Both the position numbers and the translations under genes were made by a program. A stretch of DNA of 64,000 nt, taken from NCBI RefSeq assembly GCF_040954645.1, contig NC_092803.1, forward strand, positions 119,305,461-119,369,460. The letters run 5' to 3'. Below the pieces are notes generated by a model. That model saw nothing but the letters and a program-made list of their open reading frames with translations, ran no database searches and was not told where the DNA came from. This document shows, one piece after another, positions 41,888-53,545 of the stretch. How positions within the stretch are numbered: position 1 is the first letter of the stretch; the number at the start of each line of letters is the position of its first letter. Source of the stretch: Diabrotica undecimpunctata (lineage: Eukaryota; Arthropoda; Insecta; Coleoptera; Chrysomelidae).

Positions 41888-42995
41888 AAAATATTTTTTT
41901 TTTTTTTTAGCCCTTTTTCTATCCAAATTGTCGAATAAAGGCCTCTCCCATTTCTCGCCATTCATCCCTGTTGTGTGCTAGGCGTTTCCACATTGGTCCT
42001 GCGACTCTTTTGATATCGTCTCTCCAGCGCATTTGAGGTCTTCCTCTTGGTCTCTTCGCATCGTACGGTCACCAGTTTCCGACTTCTTTGTTCCATCTAC
42101 CATCTTCGAGACGTTCGTTGTGTCCAGCCCATTTCCATTTTAATTTAGCTGCTTGTTTCGCGGCGTCCTTTATTTTTGGTTTTGTTCCGGATTGCTTTGT
42201 TCGTTTGCCGATCTATTAGTGAGATACCAAGCATCTGTCGTTCCATGGCTCGCTGAGTTTTTCGAATCTTGTCCATGTTCTTTTTTGTGAATGTCCAGGT
42301 TTGAGCTCCGTAAGTGAGAACGGGAAGGATACAAGAATCGAACACTTTGGTTCGAAGGTTTTGGGTATCTTTTTGTCTTTCAGTATGTATGAGAGTTTTC
42401 CAAATGCGGCCCATCCCATTCTTACTCGTCTGCTTATTTCGGTAGTTTGGTTTTCTTTGTTAACCTTGATATTCTGACCCAGATATATGTATTCTTCTAC
42501 ATGTTCCACTTTTGTTCCTTGGATGGTTATCGTCGGTTGATCATCTTTATTCGACATTTTTACTCAAATTCATTTTCAGTCCTTTTTTTATGGATTCCGT
42601 ATGAAGCTCATCGATCATCGTCTTCAGTTCTTTCCAGCTGTCGGCTATTAGTACTACGTCATCTGCATATCTTAGATGGTTTAAATACTTTCCGTTTATC
42701 GACAGTCCCTTCGTTTCCCAATTTAGTGATTTAAAGATGTCTTCAAGTGCGGCAGTAAATAGTTTTGGAGATATGTTGTCTCCCTGTCTTACTCCTCGGT
42801 TGATTTTTATTGGCCTCGTTTTCATTCCGTTATCCATCGTGACTACCATTTCAGCGTGTTGGTATATATTATGTATTAATATCCTATATCTAGAATCTAT
42901 TCTGCTGTTGACCAGTGCTTCCTCAATAGCCCATAATTCTATGCTGTCAAAAGCTTTCTCGTAGTCTATAAATGCTAAACAGGTTGGTAAATTGT
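41888..42995 (-). pseudogene. RTE-clade non-LTR element, 5'-truncated
   Basis: On the minus strand: LPTCLAFIDYEKAFDSIELW, NRGVRQGDNISPKLFTAALE, LNHLRYADDVVLIADSWKEL (catalytic YADD intact), KVEHVEEYIYLGQNIKVNKE, MGWAAFGKLSYIL, VLTYGAQTWTFTKKNMDKI, LKWKWAGHNERLEDGRW and RPRGRPQMRWRDDIKRVAGP, ending in GEAFIRQFG and an oligo(A) tail (T's near 41888-41910). This is the classic RTE/BovB-type C-terminus. Frame changes occur near 42555 and 42385 and a few stops follow. It is truncated just before the palm at 42995. The endonuclease is missing. Confidence 0.88.
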
Positions 42996-45088
42996 ATTCG
43001 TATTTTTTTGTTGAAGTAACCTATATACGGAATAATTGCCTTAATTCAAACGTATGAAGTGTGGAAAATTTCATAAAAATTGGACATGTCTTTTGGCTGC
43101 CAAATCCACCTCATATTTTTGAATTTGAACCATAACTTACCAAAAATGTTGCCTAATCATTTAGCTATTTGTATATTAAATTTAAGTACATTTGAACCCG
43201 CACAATATTGTTTTATCTGCAAATTAACCATTCACTTCGGAAATCTTTGCCTAGATTCGTGCCTCGGCAATAACACCTTCCTTCTTGCTTCAGTTTAACA
43301 ATAACAGTGCCTCAGTGTATGGTTTGTGACAAAATATATCGCAAACGCATTTAGTTCAGTTTGTTCGATATTTGGTAATCCAAAAACTTTTAAAGATAAT
43401 GTTTTTTCAAATTTTACAGACATAATTAGACATTATTTATTTATCCCACAAAAACTTTCAAATAAAAGTAAACAAGAACCGAATTTGGGTGATGTGTGTT
43501 TATCGTTGATAAAGAAACTAAAAGCTGTGTGGGAAAACCATTCGATTATTGTAGGCTCTGACCAACAAATTTTACACAAAATGAGAGAGTATCATCAAAA
43601 AATATCTCGATATCAAGAAGCCAATAAAAAAGCATGACAAATTATTAAAAATATTCAAAATTGCTATTCAGTTTAGAGAATTTTTTTCGAAAAATTTATT
43701 TGATATTTTACCGTGTAAATGCAAATCTAAAATACCCATAGATAAAAGGAGATTTTTGACTTACCAGCGAACTTCAAGAGAAATGGTGATTGACAAATTG
43801 ATGTAAAGGCAACTAGAATTCTTAAAAACATGGTTAGAGCGTATAGTTAAAAGAATAGAAAATAATCTCACAAAAGACGATGATGAAACTTGCCAAGTAA
43901 CATCGAGTGCTTTGGAAGATAGCTTCTCCTCCACGAGCTCTAGTGTTTCCTCTAAAGATATTATCGAGCTTCAATTTCACGAAAATCATGATATTTCAGA
44001 ACAACCTTTCACTTTTCAGATGAGGACGAAACTTTCTTCTTTAGCACAGGCTTGTGACCGAATAGAAGTCTCAGACAGATCCGCTGCAATTTTTGTTAAT
44101 GCTGTTTTAAAAAACATGCGAATAATAACTATGGAAGAATTATCTTAAATAATAGACCGAAGTAAAATTAGGAAAGAAAGAGTCAAATTTCGTACAAATT
44201 TGAGAAAAATTGAAAAAATGACCAGTGTCTATGTAGTATTTCGATGGAAGAAAGGATAAATCTTTGGTTCAAGGGCAGGAGATATTCTTTCAAGAAAGAG
44301 GATTACCTATATTACTTCTACTACTACTAGAGTGTTCGATCCAACTCGGTCATATAACTCCATCTTCTGGAAGTACTTTAAATATTAAAAGAAGCTTGTT
44401 AAAATTCCTGGAAAGAAATATAGATATTTCCGAAGGGCTAACAATTGGATGTGATGGCACAGCGGTAAATACTGAATACAAAAATGGAATACTTCGGGAA
44501 ATTCGGAATAATCGGGAAAACTAAAATTTGGGAAAATAGATGGTATTTTAACTAAAGTTAGCCGTAACGTGTTAATTACAGATCAACAATATCTTTATGA
44601 TATCTGTAATGGAATTTCTAAAGGAACAATTTCAACAAGCTTGACTCAACGAGAACCAGGCAAAATTACACATTCAAGATGGCAAGAACTGCCAACAGGA
44701 TCTGAAGATTGTATATTTGTACGGAAAATTCATCGTACAATTGAAATATTTTAATAGAAAACATTATTAAAGTTTATGCACCAACTTGGTTTGAAATTAA
44801 AATCCGACCTTCATGTCGACCCGGTAGTTATCATCTTTTTGACATAATAAAGAAAAGCAGTTTTTGGCCTGAAGATGCAGGTAGATCCAGTACTACAAAG
44901 AAACGGTGACTTCGGCCACCCTAAAAATTTTTTATTGGTAATGCTAGCTGACGATAGGAAATATTAGACGGTATTAGAGAGTTGGGTCTTTGCAGGATAC
45001 TAAAATGCAGATAAAGTAGAACATAATAATATTCACGTTCGGCAATGTATTATTCTCAAATTGTTTTAATGTAGATGATTACTTTGAA

Positions 45089-45596
45089 TGGGTATGGAAT
45101 CATACATGCCCATTAACTCGGCCCACGGAGCACAGAGTCATCTTCTCTGTCGCTCACGTGGGTAACTCCAACCTGGCGCGTCCAAGCCGCGGGGGTGGGC
45201 ATCTATCACTTCAGTAGGCCGTAGTGAATAGATGGCTAAGTTCAGGTTGGGACCCAGTTCTGTGGGGTATAACACGGACCCCTGCCTAGGGATACAGGTG
45301 AAGACCACAACGGTAGGCACGGCAGAGAAGAAGATCTTCGGTACGGCGTGGATGGCGGAAGTGGCATCCCTGGATTTTAGGGATTGTATAAAATCAATAC
45401 TCTATTCTAAGACCACAACGGCGATGAAGGCGGATGAGAATAAAATCGAAACGGCGAAGTCGGCGGAAGTGGCAGGAATAAAAAACAAGAAGGGAAGATC
45501 GATCTCTAAAGTCCCGAAAGACAGTCGATCTAGAGGAAGAAAACCTTGAGGAAAAATTACCTGGTCCTCCAGGTTGGGGGTTTAGGCGTCAGGCCA

Positions 45597-45654
<58 letters not shown>
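45089..45654 (+). mobile_element. 566-bp non-autonomous retroposon with (AT)n tail
   Basis: Bracketed by ATGATTACTTTGAA at 45075-45088 and 45655-45668, a 14-bp target duplication. It is GC-rich compared with its surroundings and ends in about 60 bases of AT repeat. It has an open reading (45232-45549, rich in Lys, Ala and Thr) of unknown meaning. The 3' part CCTGGTCCTCCAGGTTGGGG resembles the 3' ends of some insect non-LTR elements. No clear A/B boxes were found, so it may be a non-autonomous non-LTR derivative rather than a tRNA SINE. Confidence 0.75.

Positions 45655-45657
<3 letters not shown>
45597..45657. repeat. (AT)n microsatellite tail
   Basis: About 60 bases of uninterrupted AT dinucleotide, the 3' tail of the inserted retroposon. 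Confidence 0.92.
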
Positions 45658-45659
<2 letters not shown>

Positions 45660-45943
45660 TACTTTGAACTGGTTGACTGGCAGTTATTAACAATAATTAC
45701 ACCTCTGCTAATAGTAAAAATTTCAGATAATGGACTCCAAGAAATAATTTCCGATGTCCCCGCTGAAATAGAAATTTTAAACTTTTCATTTTCAAGACCT
45801 GGAACGCTGTATTAAGTTAGTTATGGAAGCATCAGCAGCAGTATGTGCCTATGAGGCAAGAGACGAATTAATAAGATCCATAATCGTCTTCAGGGTCTTA
45901 CTACCAAAATTTGAGACAAAAAGTCAGTATTTCCAGGTTCTTA

Positions 45944-47559
45944 ACATAATAAAAAGGGAATGTGGGTGGTGGAGCTCGATTTGTAGCTACCTTCACGTGG
46001 TGGATCTGGATTAGTTTCATTAAGAAAACAAACACTTTGTAGAAATTAAGAAAGTACTTTGTAGAAATAAACGAAACGCTGCATAAAAGGGTATGACTCA
46101 TATTTTATTTAAAATTAGATGTCAAATTGGTATTAAAAGAAGGCGCTCCAGCAAATCCAGGTTTCGCATAGTAATTTATACCTACAAATGACACTGATTG
46201 CTTATATAGGTCAACTGATTGGTCTCAAAAATTTTGTCTTTTTTGTTCACATTTTCGCTCTACCCTACTCTACAGCCCTGTTTTTATTCATGTGTTTTAG
46301 TAAATATGGGTATATTATGTCACAGAATATTTTCAATGAACTTTGGATCATTGTTTATGTTTGGAATAGAATCTTAAAATATGATCCAAATCATCCTTAT
46401 CGCTCTAGCTAAAAACCTAAACTTTTCAGGCCTAAATGGTTACTAAATGTTTAAATTGTACTGACTCAAGATTTTACTATTCCTAAGAGACACCTAGTAC
46501 AGTTGAACATTTCAACGGTTTCCAGTACACCATATTAACAGTTTTGCATTAGGGTAGTATTGTCGATGCAATGACCTAATATTATCGACATGTTCGAATA
46601 AATCCATTCGAACATGTAAAACTATTTATAAATTTTTTAATTTAGTATTTAACCCCACTTTTGACACAAATGCACCCACTCTATAAATGTCTTAAATGTC
46701 ACACGATTGTCAAAATTTTTGTCAACAGTTTTTAGAATTATAGTTTTTTGTGCGTTTAAAACTCTTACAAAAAAAAAAACTCCCCGAAAAATCAGGCACC
46801 CCGCCTACCCTCAGAGCGAATTTAGTCCCGCACGGTGCAACATCTGTGTTTGCAGAAAGAAGCCCTAAAAAACTCATCAAGGATTTACTCCTGACACATT
46901 TCTACAGTGCTCTCCGAATCTGTAAAAGGTTTGTCCAGCTTATGGTATAAAAGCAATTAATAATAAGTTTAAAAGTTTTTGCATTGGTAGCCTTAGACCC
47001 AGTGGTTGGTGTATCTTTACATTCGCAATCTTCGTGATAATAACTTGGATAGACAATACTGCACATACACTTTTCAAAGACTTGTTTCAAAAACTAGTAA
47101 GTAGTATTTAGTAGTAGGAATTTTGTTTAGTTCTTTATGTATTTGTACTGATATTATTTATGCTATTTGGTTTTCTCTCTTTTTCTCTTTAATAAACCGT
47201 TTTGTACCTTTGGATAGCTTTTTGAATCGTTAGCGTTTAAGACATTCTTATTTTACAGGTAAGAGCTCTCATATTTTGTAACCAGCAATCTATGCTTTAC
47301 TGTCTATCTCATTTTAGGACATTTTTCATGTTTGTCCTATTGTGTGGATATTAATTTTATCTACATAGAGTGGTCCTTCTAGTCGAATCTTCAGGCTCTT
47401 CTCTACCTGTAATCTCTTTCTTAGCACTTTGGTTCAAAACCCCACAAAAATATCTTATATTTTTCTCCACCTCTAATGTTTTCATTTTTTTTAGTCTCTT
47501 TAAAATCATTTGATAATTTAGGTATTATTTTCTATATATAAATTCTCATTACGTGTCAA
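45944..47559. other. Unassigned stretch with a short palindrome
   Basis: No gene recognised. CATGTTCGAAT (46589-46599) and its exact complement (46606-46616) form an 11-bp stem with a 6-base loop. A 66-codon reading at 46750-46950 (PEKSGTPPTLRANLVPHGAT) has no known relatives. Confidence 0.5.
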
Positions 47560-48466
47560 AGATGGAGTAACACAAAGTTTAAAAAATAGGCGCTTGGCAA
47601 AAACTAAATTGACAAAATTAAATAATAATCTCGATATAAATTTGACTAATCTCACTATTCACTCCACTAAAGATCGTATTTTGCATTTAAAAAAAAGGCG
47701 TATGATTCTTATTGCCAAGCCCAAGATGAAATAGAATCCTCTGAAGTTGAAGATGATGAAGATACAAACATCATCGATAATATTTATTTAAATATGCTCT
47801 CCACAGTTGAGCAGAATTTGCTTAAATTTAGGTTAACAGAAAATAGCAGTTCTTCTAGTTCTTTTTCTCAAAATAATCCCTCTAGTTTACCTACGCAAAG
47901 AAGCATAAAGCTTCCGCAAATCCAATTGGAATGTTTTTCTCTTCTTTTTCATTAAATTTCAAACCTTTCATCAAATATTTACTAGCACAGTAGATGCAGA
48001 TACATCACTTACTAGTATAGAAAAGTTTATTTATTTGCGTTCTCTGTTAAAAGGAGAGCCCTTCCAGTTAATAGAGAACCTCACACTTATAGAGTCTAAT
48101 TACAGCATTGCACTTCCCACTTTAGTTGGTAGGTATTCCAATAATCGATTGTTATCAAACAGTTATTCGCAAAGATTATTGATACAAAAGGGTTACCTAC
48201 TAATGCAACCTTTACCGCTTAGAGAATTTCACACAACCGTCTGCAATGCATATAAATCTCTTTTAAACCTTAATTTATCGCACAAGAAGTTGTTAAATTT
48301 AGTTTTTATACATCTTTTCAGCCAGAAATTAGACAATGCTATATTTCGGCACTTAGAATTTTCTCGAGAACATGAACTTGAGCAATCAGATGTTTTCCAA
48401 TTTATGAGTACGATAGAAAAAAGTACGAGTCGTCCATTTAGAAATGCTTTCCATCACCACAGATAA
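47560..48466 (+). pseudogene. BEL/Pao retrotransposon gag fragment (DUF1759-like)
   Basis: Readings LPQIQLE, then TFTSTVDADTSLTSIEKFIY, LRSLLKGEPFQLIENLTLIE, SNYSIALPTLVGRYSNNRLL and LLNLVFIHLFSQKLDNAIFR match the gag region of BEL/Pao LTR elements (family: F....D....L...EKF.YL...L.G.A...I..L..T..NY..A...L..RY.N). An acidic coiled region (ESSEVEDDEDTNIIDN) precedes it. One frameshift near 47950. No protease or RT follows, so only gag is left. No LTRs were found nearby. Confidence 0.72.
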
Positions 48467-49679
48467 GTCTAAACCCTCCGGTAACAAAGATGTACGATAA
48501 TGTACCGTAATAATTCCATTATGATAGCTCCATTCCACTTTATTGACACAAAAGACACAACACACAAAGACGAAAAACACAGAAAGAAAATTTTTTTTCG
48601 AATTATCGTAATTCCATAACGAAATCTTCCTCAATCTGTTAGACATTCGGTATTCGGACCACTATAGCATAGAATTAAGAAAATGTTGTCTTTCCAAATT
48701 GCAGCTTTCGATTATTATTAAATAAACTGTTTACTGGAACGGAAATCGATCGATTTTTAAATCGTAAATTTAAAAAAATTTAAAGCGGTTCTTCGGTTCC
48801 TCCATAAAAATTTATTTATTTAAGGCCGACTCACCTTTACAAAACTACCTACGTAATGTAACCGACATGCTACCTTCAATATTTACTCATAAACATCTGT
48901 CTGGTATTTAAAAAGTTCTAAGATTTCTATTGTCAACACGACTTAAACGTTACTAAACAAATATTAGCAGATTTTATTTAAACTAGTTTAAGGATCTTAA
49001 GTAGCTTAATGGGACTATAGATTTTGCGAAAATTTAAAAAGAGGTATTATTAAACAATACATTTAGGGACTAAAACATTTCAGTAGAGAGCAAACACACA
49101 CAACAAAATAATAATTGATCATGGCCACTAAAAAGAAATCCAAAGGGAAGCCGAGGATTGTAGAAATGAATTTTTCAAAACAATTTGCAACATAAATTGA
49201 GTTGAAAACGGAGACGACCAAGAAGAAAGCTGGATAGAAAGAGGGCCAATATATATACAGAGGACGGTGATAATTTTACATAGACAACAACATAAAACAT
49301 TTTAAAGCAAATTATTCTTATAGTTCTTATTCTTATAGTTCTTATAGTTATTATTCTTATATTCTTCAGTTCTTAAACATGGTTTATATTCACGTATACT
49401 TTCCCATTTAATATCATATCCTTATTTTCCAGATAATATTGCTTTCTTACACTCTACCTACGGACATTCTTGTCCAATAATTTCGTATTACTTGCAGATA
49501 TCTTCATATAGTTTGCATTAGTTACTGTTTGGAAAGCTGGTATCAATGGACGTAGGTTACATTCGTTATATGAGTTTAGTTAGGACTGTGTCGTCTGCAC
49601 AACAAAAGATTTTTAATTATTTTTTAGACTTCTCGGCGGATTAATATTTTTTTCATATTAACAACTAAACAATTAATCA
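48467..49679. other. Unassigned AT-rich stretch
   Basis: No recognisable coding or terminal repeats. Simple repeats of TTCTTATAGTTC type occur near 49315-49380. Confidence 0.5.
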
Positions 49680-50480
49680 ATAATATATTAATGGGGGATT
49701 CTAATGTCAAAGTCGGAAACGGTAGACAAGAAAACATTGTAGGCAATTTCGAAATTGGACAACGTAATAACAGAGGAGATCGTTTTGTAGAAATCTGCGT
49801 AGAGAACAATTCATGTGTGACAAATATATTCTTCAAACTACTTAAGCGTCATTAAGTCAAACTGCTTAACTAAATAGACACTGACTGTATTCGAGATAAT
49901 AGCCAAGAAATCATACACGAGATAGAAAAGAAGTTCGAAACACATAACATCGAAAACCACTAGAATCAGATCAAAACCATTAGATAACCATCAAAGAATA
50001 GGAAAGTAACCGGTTTAGAATAAATTCCCAGCTAACTAATCAAACTACTTGGTAATAAAGGCAAACATTCTCTTCTAAACCTCCTTAATAAATTATGCGA
50101 GACAGGGCATATACCAACAGACTGACTACTAACAACATTTGTAATGATACAGAAAAAAATAAACGCTAAACAATGTATCGATTATCGCACTATTAGTCTA
50201 ATGAGCCATGTACTGAAAATGTTCTTAAGAATACCGTATTATCAAAAATTTGTATTGGCATCAATGTGTAAACGTGTAAACATACGAATTGGTCAGAATA
50301 CGACAGAAGCAGTGGAAATACAACGTGAAGTGAGATAAGAATGTATTTTATCGCATCTACTGTTTAATATCTACTCCGAATTTATTTTCAAAGAAGCCTT
50401 AGATGAAGATACAGGCATTAAAAACAACGGGATTAATGTCAACAATGTCAAATAGGCAGACGACACGGTAATCTTCGTCT
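49680..50480 (+). pseudogene. RTE-like element: endonuclease and RT, deleted
   Basis: Readings MGDSNVKVGNGRQENIVGNF and EIGQRNNRGDRFVEICVENN (APE-type endonuclease middle; GDFN normally, here GDSN), then LLNKLCETGHIPTD and NAKQCIDYRTISLMSHVLK (RT start), REVR.ECILSHLLFNIYSEF, FKEALDEDTGIKNNGINVNN and ADDTVIF (catalytic ADD with the preceding residue a stop). It ends exactly where the oppositely oriented element begins at 50481. Confidence 0.7.
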
Positions 50481-52610
50481 TCAAGTGCCATCTCCGCGGC
50501 GGAGGTCGGCAATCATCGTAGCTATTCGAACTTTTGAGACGCGTGCTCTGAAAAGTTCATTTGATGTACATCCGTACCACTCTCTTAGGTTGCGCAGCCA
50601 TGACATTCTACGCCTCCCTATGCTTCTCTTTCCTTGGATCTTTCCCTGCATAATCAGTTGGAGCAAGGTGTATTTCTCTCCACGTGTAATATGTCCGAGA
50701 TATTCCAATTTTCTTGTTTTAATTATATTTCAAATTTCTATTTCTTTATTCATCCTTCTCAGAACCTCTTAGTTTGTGATTTGTTTTGTCCACGATATTT
50801 TCAGAATTCTTCTATACACCCACAGCTCGAATGATTCCAGTTTTTTCATTGATGTCGCATTTAAGCTCCAAGATTCCATTCCATAAAATAAAGTCAAAAA
50901 AACATAGCACCTCGCCAACCTAACTCTTAGTACCAATTTTAAATCCCTTGTACATAGCACTCTTCTCATTTTTTTAAAATTTGCTATAGCCTTTTCTATT
51001 CTGATTTTAATCTCCTAAATGTAATCATATGTGGAGTTAATCATTGTTCCCAGATATGCATATTTGTCCACTTGTTAGACGTTGGTTCCGTTTATTAGAA
51101 GATTCTCGTTATTTTTTTGAGTTTTCGATATTCTCATAAATTTCGTCTTTTTAACCTTCATTGTTAGACCAGACTCTTTTCCATACTCCGCTATTCTGGT
51201 CACCAGTGTCTGAAGATCTTCAATATTTTCGGCTAAGATCACAGTGTCGTCCACATATCTAATGTTGTTAATGGGACCTCCATTTACCTTTATTCCAGCT
51301 GTTTCACCCTCAAGAGCGTTTTTTAGGATCTCTTCAGAGTAGGCTTAAAAAAGAATTGGCGATAATACGCATCCCTGTCTCACTCTACATCTTATTTCAA
51401 TTTCTTCTGACAGCTGTTCGTTAACACGTACTTTTGTTCGCTGTTTATAGTATAAATTTGATATGATCCTGAGGTCGTTGTAGTCAATCTTCTTTTATTC
51501 CAGTACATTCATTATTATAGTCAATAAAACAGGTTATCCCTGTTCTAGGCCTTTGCGAAAACCAAATTGTTTATCATTACCGTCTATGTCCAGTTTGTGA
51601 TATATTTGGTTATGGATGACTTTTAGTAGTAACTTTAGCACATGAGACATCAAGCTCGGTGCATAGTGCGGTGATCGCTGCATTCCCTTGCGTTTTTCTT
51701 TTTGACGAGACAAATAAAAATCGACGTTAACCACTCTTTGGGTAATACGCCTGAACTATAAATTTGGTTCAAGAGTGTCACTAAAACATCAATGTGCTTT
51801 TCATCTAGAATTTTTAGGATTGGATTTCTATAGGAAGCATGTCAGGTCCAGGGCTTTTCCCACTCTTCATTGTTTTTAATGCATGTAATATTTCTTCTTT
51901 TGTAACATATGGACCTATTTCTTCTGACGTAAGTTCTATGTGCTCCAGATCTCCTCTTTCATCATCGAACAATTCGTCGATATATTCTGCCCATCTTTGT
52001 ACTTTCTCGTCTGTATGTGTTATAGTAGTCCCGTGTCTATCCAGAATTGCACGAGTTGAATTTCGTTTTCTTAGTCCTGCCAGTCCTTTAATTTTCTTGT
52101 GTAAGTTAAACAGATCATATTTATTTTGAAGGTCTTCGATCTCTTTGCATTTCTCTTCAAAATATTTTTTTTTGTCTGCGTTATCATCTTCCTGATCTCG
52201 TGGTTTATCTCTCTGTATTTATTGTTGTCTTTGTTTTTAAATTGTCTCCGTTGTTCCATCATATTAAGTATCCCGACATTCATCCACCCTTCTTTTCTCC
52301 TTGCGGAAGTCTTTAGTATTTCTTTACAGGGTTCCAGTAAACAATGTTTTAGTAGATCCCAGTACTCGTCAATATCATTGGTGTTTGTGTTCAATTTTCT
52401 GCAATTCCCATGCAGTTCATGTTGCAGGCATTCTTTTACTTCAGGTTCTTTAAGTTTTCTTGTGTCTATTGTAGGGATTCTTTGATGTCTTTTAATATTT
52501 TTAAGGGTGAGTGTAATCTTGGCGATGAGTGTATTGTGATCTGAGGCCACGTCTGATCCAGGATAAGCTTTCACGGTAATGATTACATGGTAATGATTAC
52601 ATGATGACAC
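50481..52610 (-). pseudogene. RTE-like non-LTR ORF2, minus strand, lacking N-terminus
   Basis: From the 5' side: SDVASDHNTLIAKITLTLKN (endonuclease end with the SDH motif), a linker (CLLEPCKEILKTSARRKEGW), then RT: SLMSHVLKLLLKVIHNQIYH, KQFGFRKGLEQG, RVRQGCVLSPILF, NNIRYVDDTVILAENIEDLQ (YVDD), LARCYVFLTLFYGMESWSLN, FELWVYRRILKISWTKQITN, and the C-terminus RRRMSWLRNLREWYGCTSNE with VSKVRIATMIADLRRGDGT and a stop at 50481. Several frameshifts and stops lie between the open segments. The family is common in insect genomes and often annotated as endonuclease/reverse transcriptase; I would place it near RTE or ingi, but the clade is uncertain. Confidence 0.82.
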
Positions 52611-52619
52611 AACTTATGG

Positions 52620-53240
52620 TTGTCAGCAAAACAGAGTTACAATATGCGCTGAAAAGGCCAGAGCCTCCTTCTTTAAACTTAAAAAAAATTCTCAATATTA
52701 AATATATTACACTTAATCTTAAAATCAGATAAATACGCTGCTACGTATTCTCCACATTGCTGTATAATATGGAGAGCTGGACTCTTACAGTAATATTAAT
52801 GAAAAAACTTGAGACCTTTGTCAAGTGGATTTTCCGAAGAATATTGCAGAGATTATTTGTAAATATCTGTAATATTATTTTTTAAGTTCTAGTTAAGTTA
52901 AGTTCTATCTAACATCGAAATAATAGAATCGAATATGATTAAGCAAATAGCAGTAAACAAAGAGTACAATGAACAAAGAGTATAAACAAGATTTTAAACC
53001 AAAAACTGCATAAAAAAAAACCCTAAAATTAGTCTTCCCACCACTTTCTTTGTTGTCGGGATATAAGGTTAGAACTACGCCTGAGAATGCTTCGATGTTA
53101 CGCGTTCTCTACTCTTCTTTATGGCTTGAAAGCGTGGACACTAAAACAAGTCCATCTGAATAAGTTGGCCGCCTTTGAATTTTGGTGTTTTTTAGAGCGG
53201 CAGTCAACGGAGTCCGTATAGCCATGATGATTGCCAGCCT
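52620..53240 (+). pseudogene. Two RTE-like C-terminal fragments
   Basis: First (52620-52860): LKIR.IRCYVFSTLLYNMES and WTLTVILMKKLETFVKWIFR. Second (53060-53240): LRMLRCYAFSTLLYGLKAWT, LNKLAAFEFWCF, then after a deletion AAVNGVRIAMMIASLR, the tail of the same family. Both are plus strand, short, and adjacent to the minus-strand copy. Confidence 0.65.
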
Positions 53241-53274
53241 TCGATAGAAGATAGAAGATAGAAGAAAAAACACT

Positions 53275-53545
53275 TACACAATGGTGTATATAAACTTACA
53301 TGTGGCGACTGCCCAAAACCTCACATCGGTATAACTGGTAGAAACTTTAAGAAACGTATAGCAGAACACAAAATGATTTTCAATAATAGATTATACATAC
53401 GCACTTCATGTAGTATATCAGGGTCAAATAAAAAGTCTTGGTAGAACCTTTAACAAACGTATAGTAGAACACAAAATGCCTTTCAATAAGAGATTCTACG
53501 TAAGCACTTCATGTAGCATATCAGGATCAAATAAAACGTCTTTTG
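53275..53545 (+). pseudogene. Penelope-like GIY-YIG endonuclease fragment, duplicated
   Basis: NGVYKLTCGDCPKPHIGITG and RNFKKRIAEHKMIFNNRLYI encode the GIY-YIG nuclease core of a PLE (family: GVYKL.C..C...YIGQT.R.F..R..EH). The tyrosine and glycine pair YIGQT reads HIGIT. The segment from GRNFKKR onwards is repeated immediately downstream with a 103-base period (53337-53439 and 53440-53542), in a diverged form with a few substitutions. Confidence 0.75.
53337..53542 (+). repeat. 103-bp tandem duplication
   Basis: GGTAGAAACTTTAAGAAACG (53337) and GGTAGAACCTTTAACAAACG (53440) start two adjacent copies that continue to a shared AAATAAAA.GTCTT end. The copies differ at roughly one position in ten. 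Confidence 0.85.

Larger units (their letters stand above)
43319..45943 (+). pseudogene. Member of a multi-copy arthropod gene family (unknown)
   Basis: A decayed gene with readings in order: LIKKLKAVWENHSIIVGSDQ, ILHKMREYHQKISRYQEANK, LFDILPCKCKSKIPIDKRRF (cysteine pair), LAQACDRIEVSDRSAAIFVN, VLKNMRIITMEELS, LGHITPSSGSTLNIKRSLLK, LTIGCDGTAVNTEYKNGILR, LITDQQYLYDICNGISKG, PGKITHSRWQE, VYAPTWFEIKIRPSCRPGSY, DPVLQRNGDFGHPKNFLLVM, DDYFELVDWQLLTIITPLLI and finally LVMEASAAVCAYEARDELIR with LPKFETKSQYF. I know this arrangement (GCDG..VNTG, HSRW, EASK.V.GY..RDG) as a protein repeated many times in insect genomes, of unknown function, plausibly TE-borne. It is interrupted by the insertion at 45089-45654 and by many stops and shifts. 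Confidence 0.6.

Noticed and set aside
45597..45657. CRISPR-like or satellite array
   Set aside because: It is a simple AT dinucleotide tail of a retroposon; no spaced repeats occur anywhere in the window.
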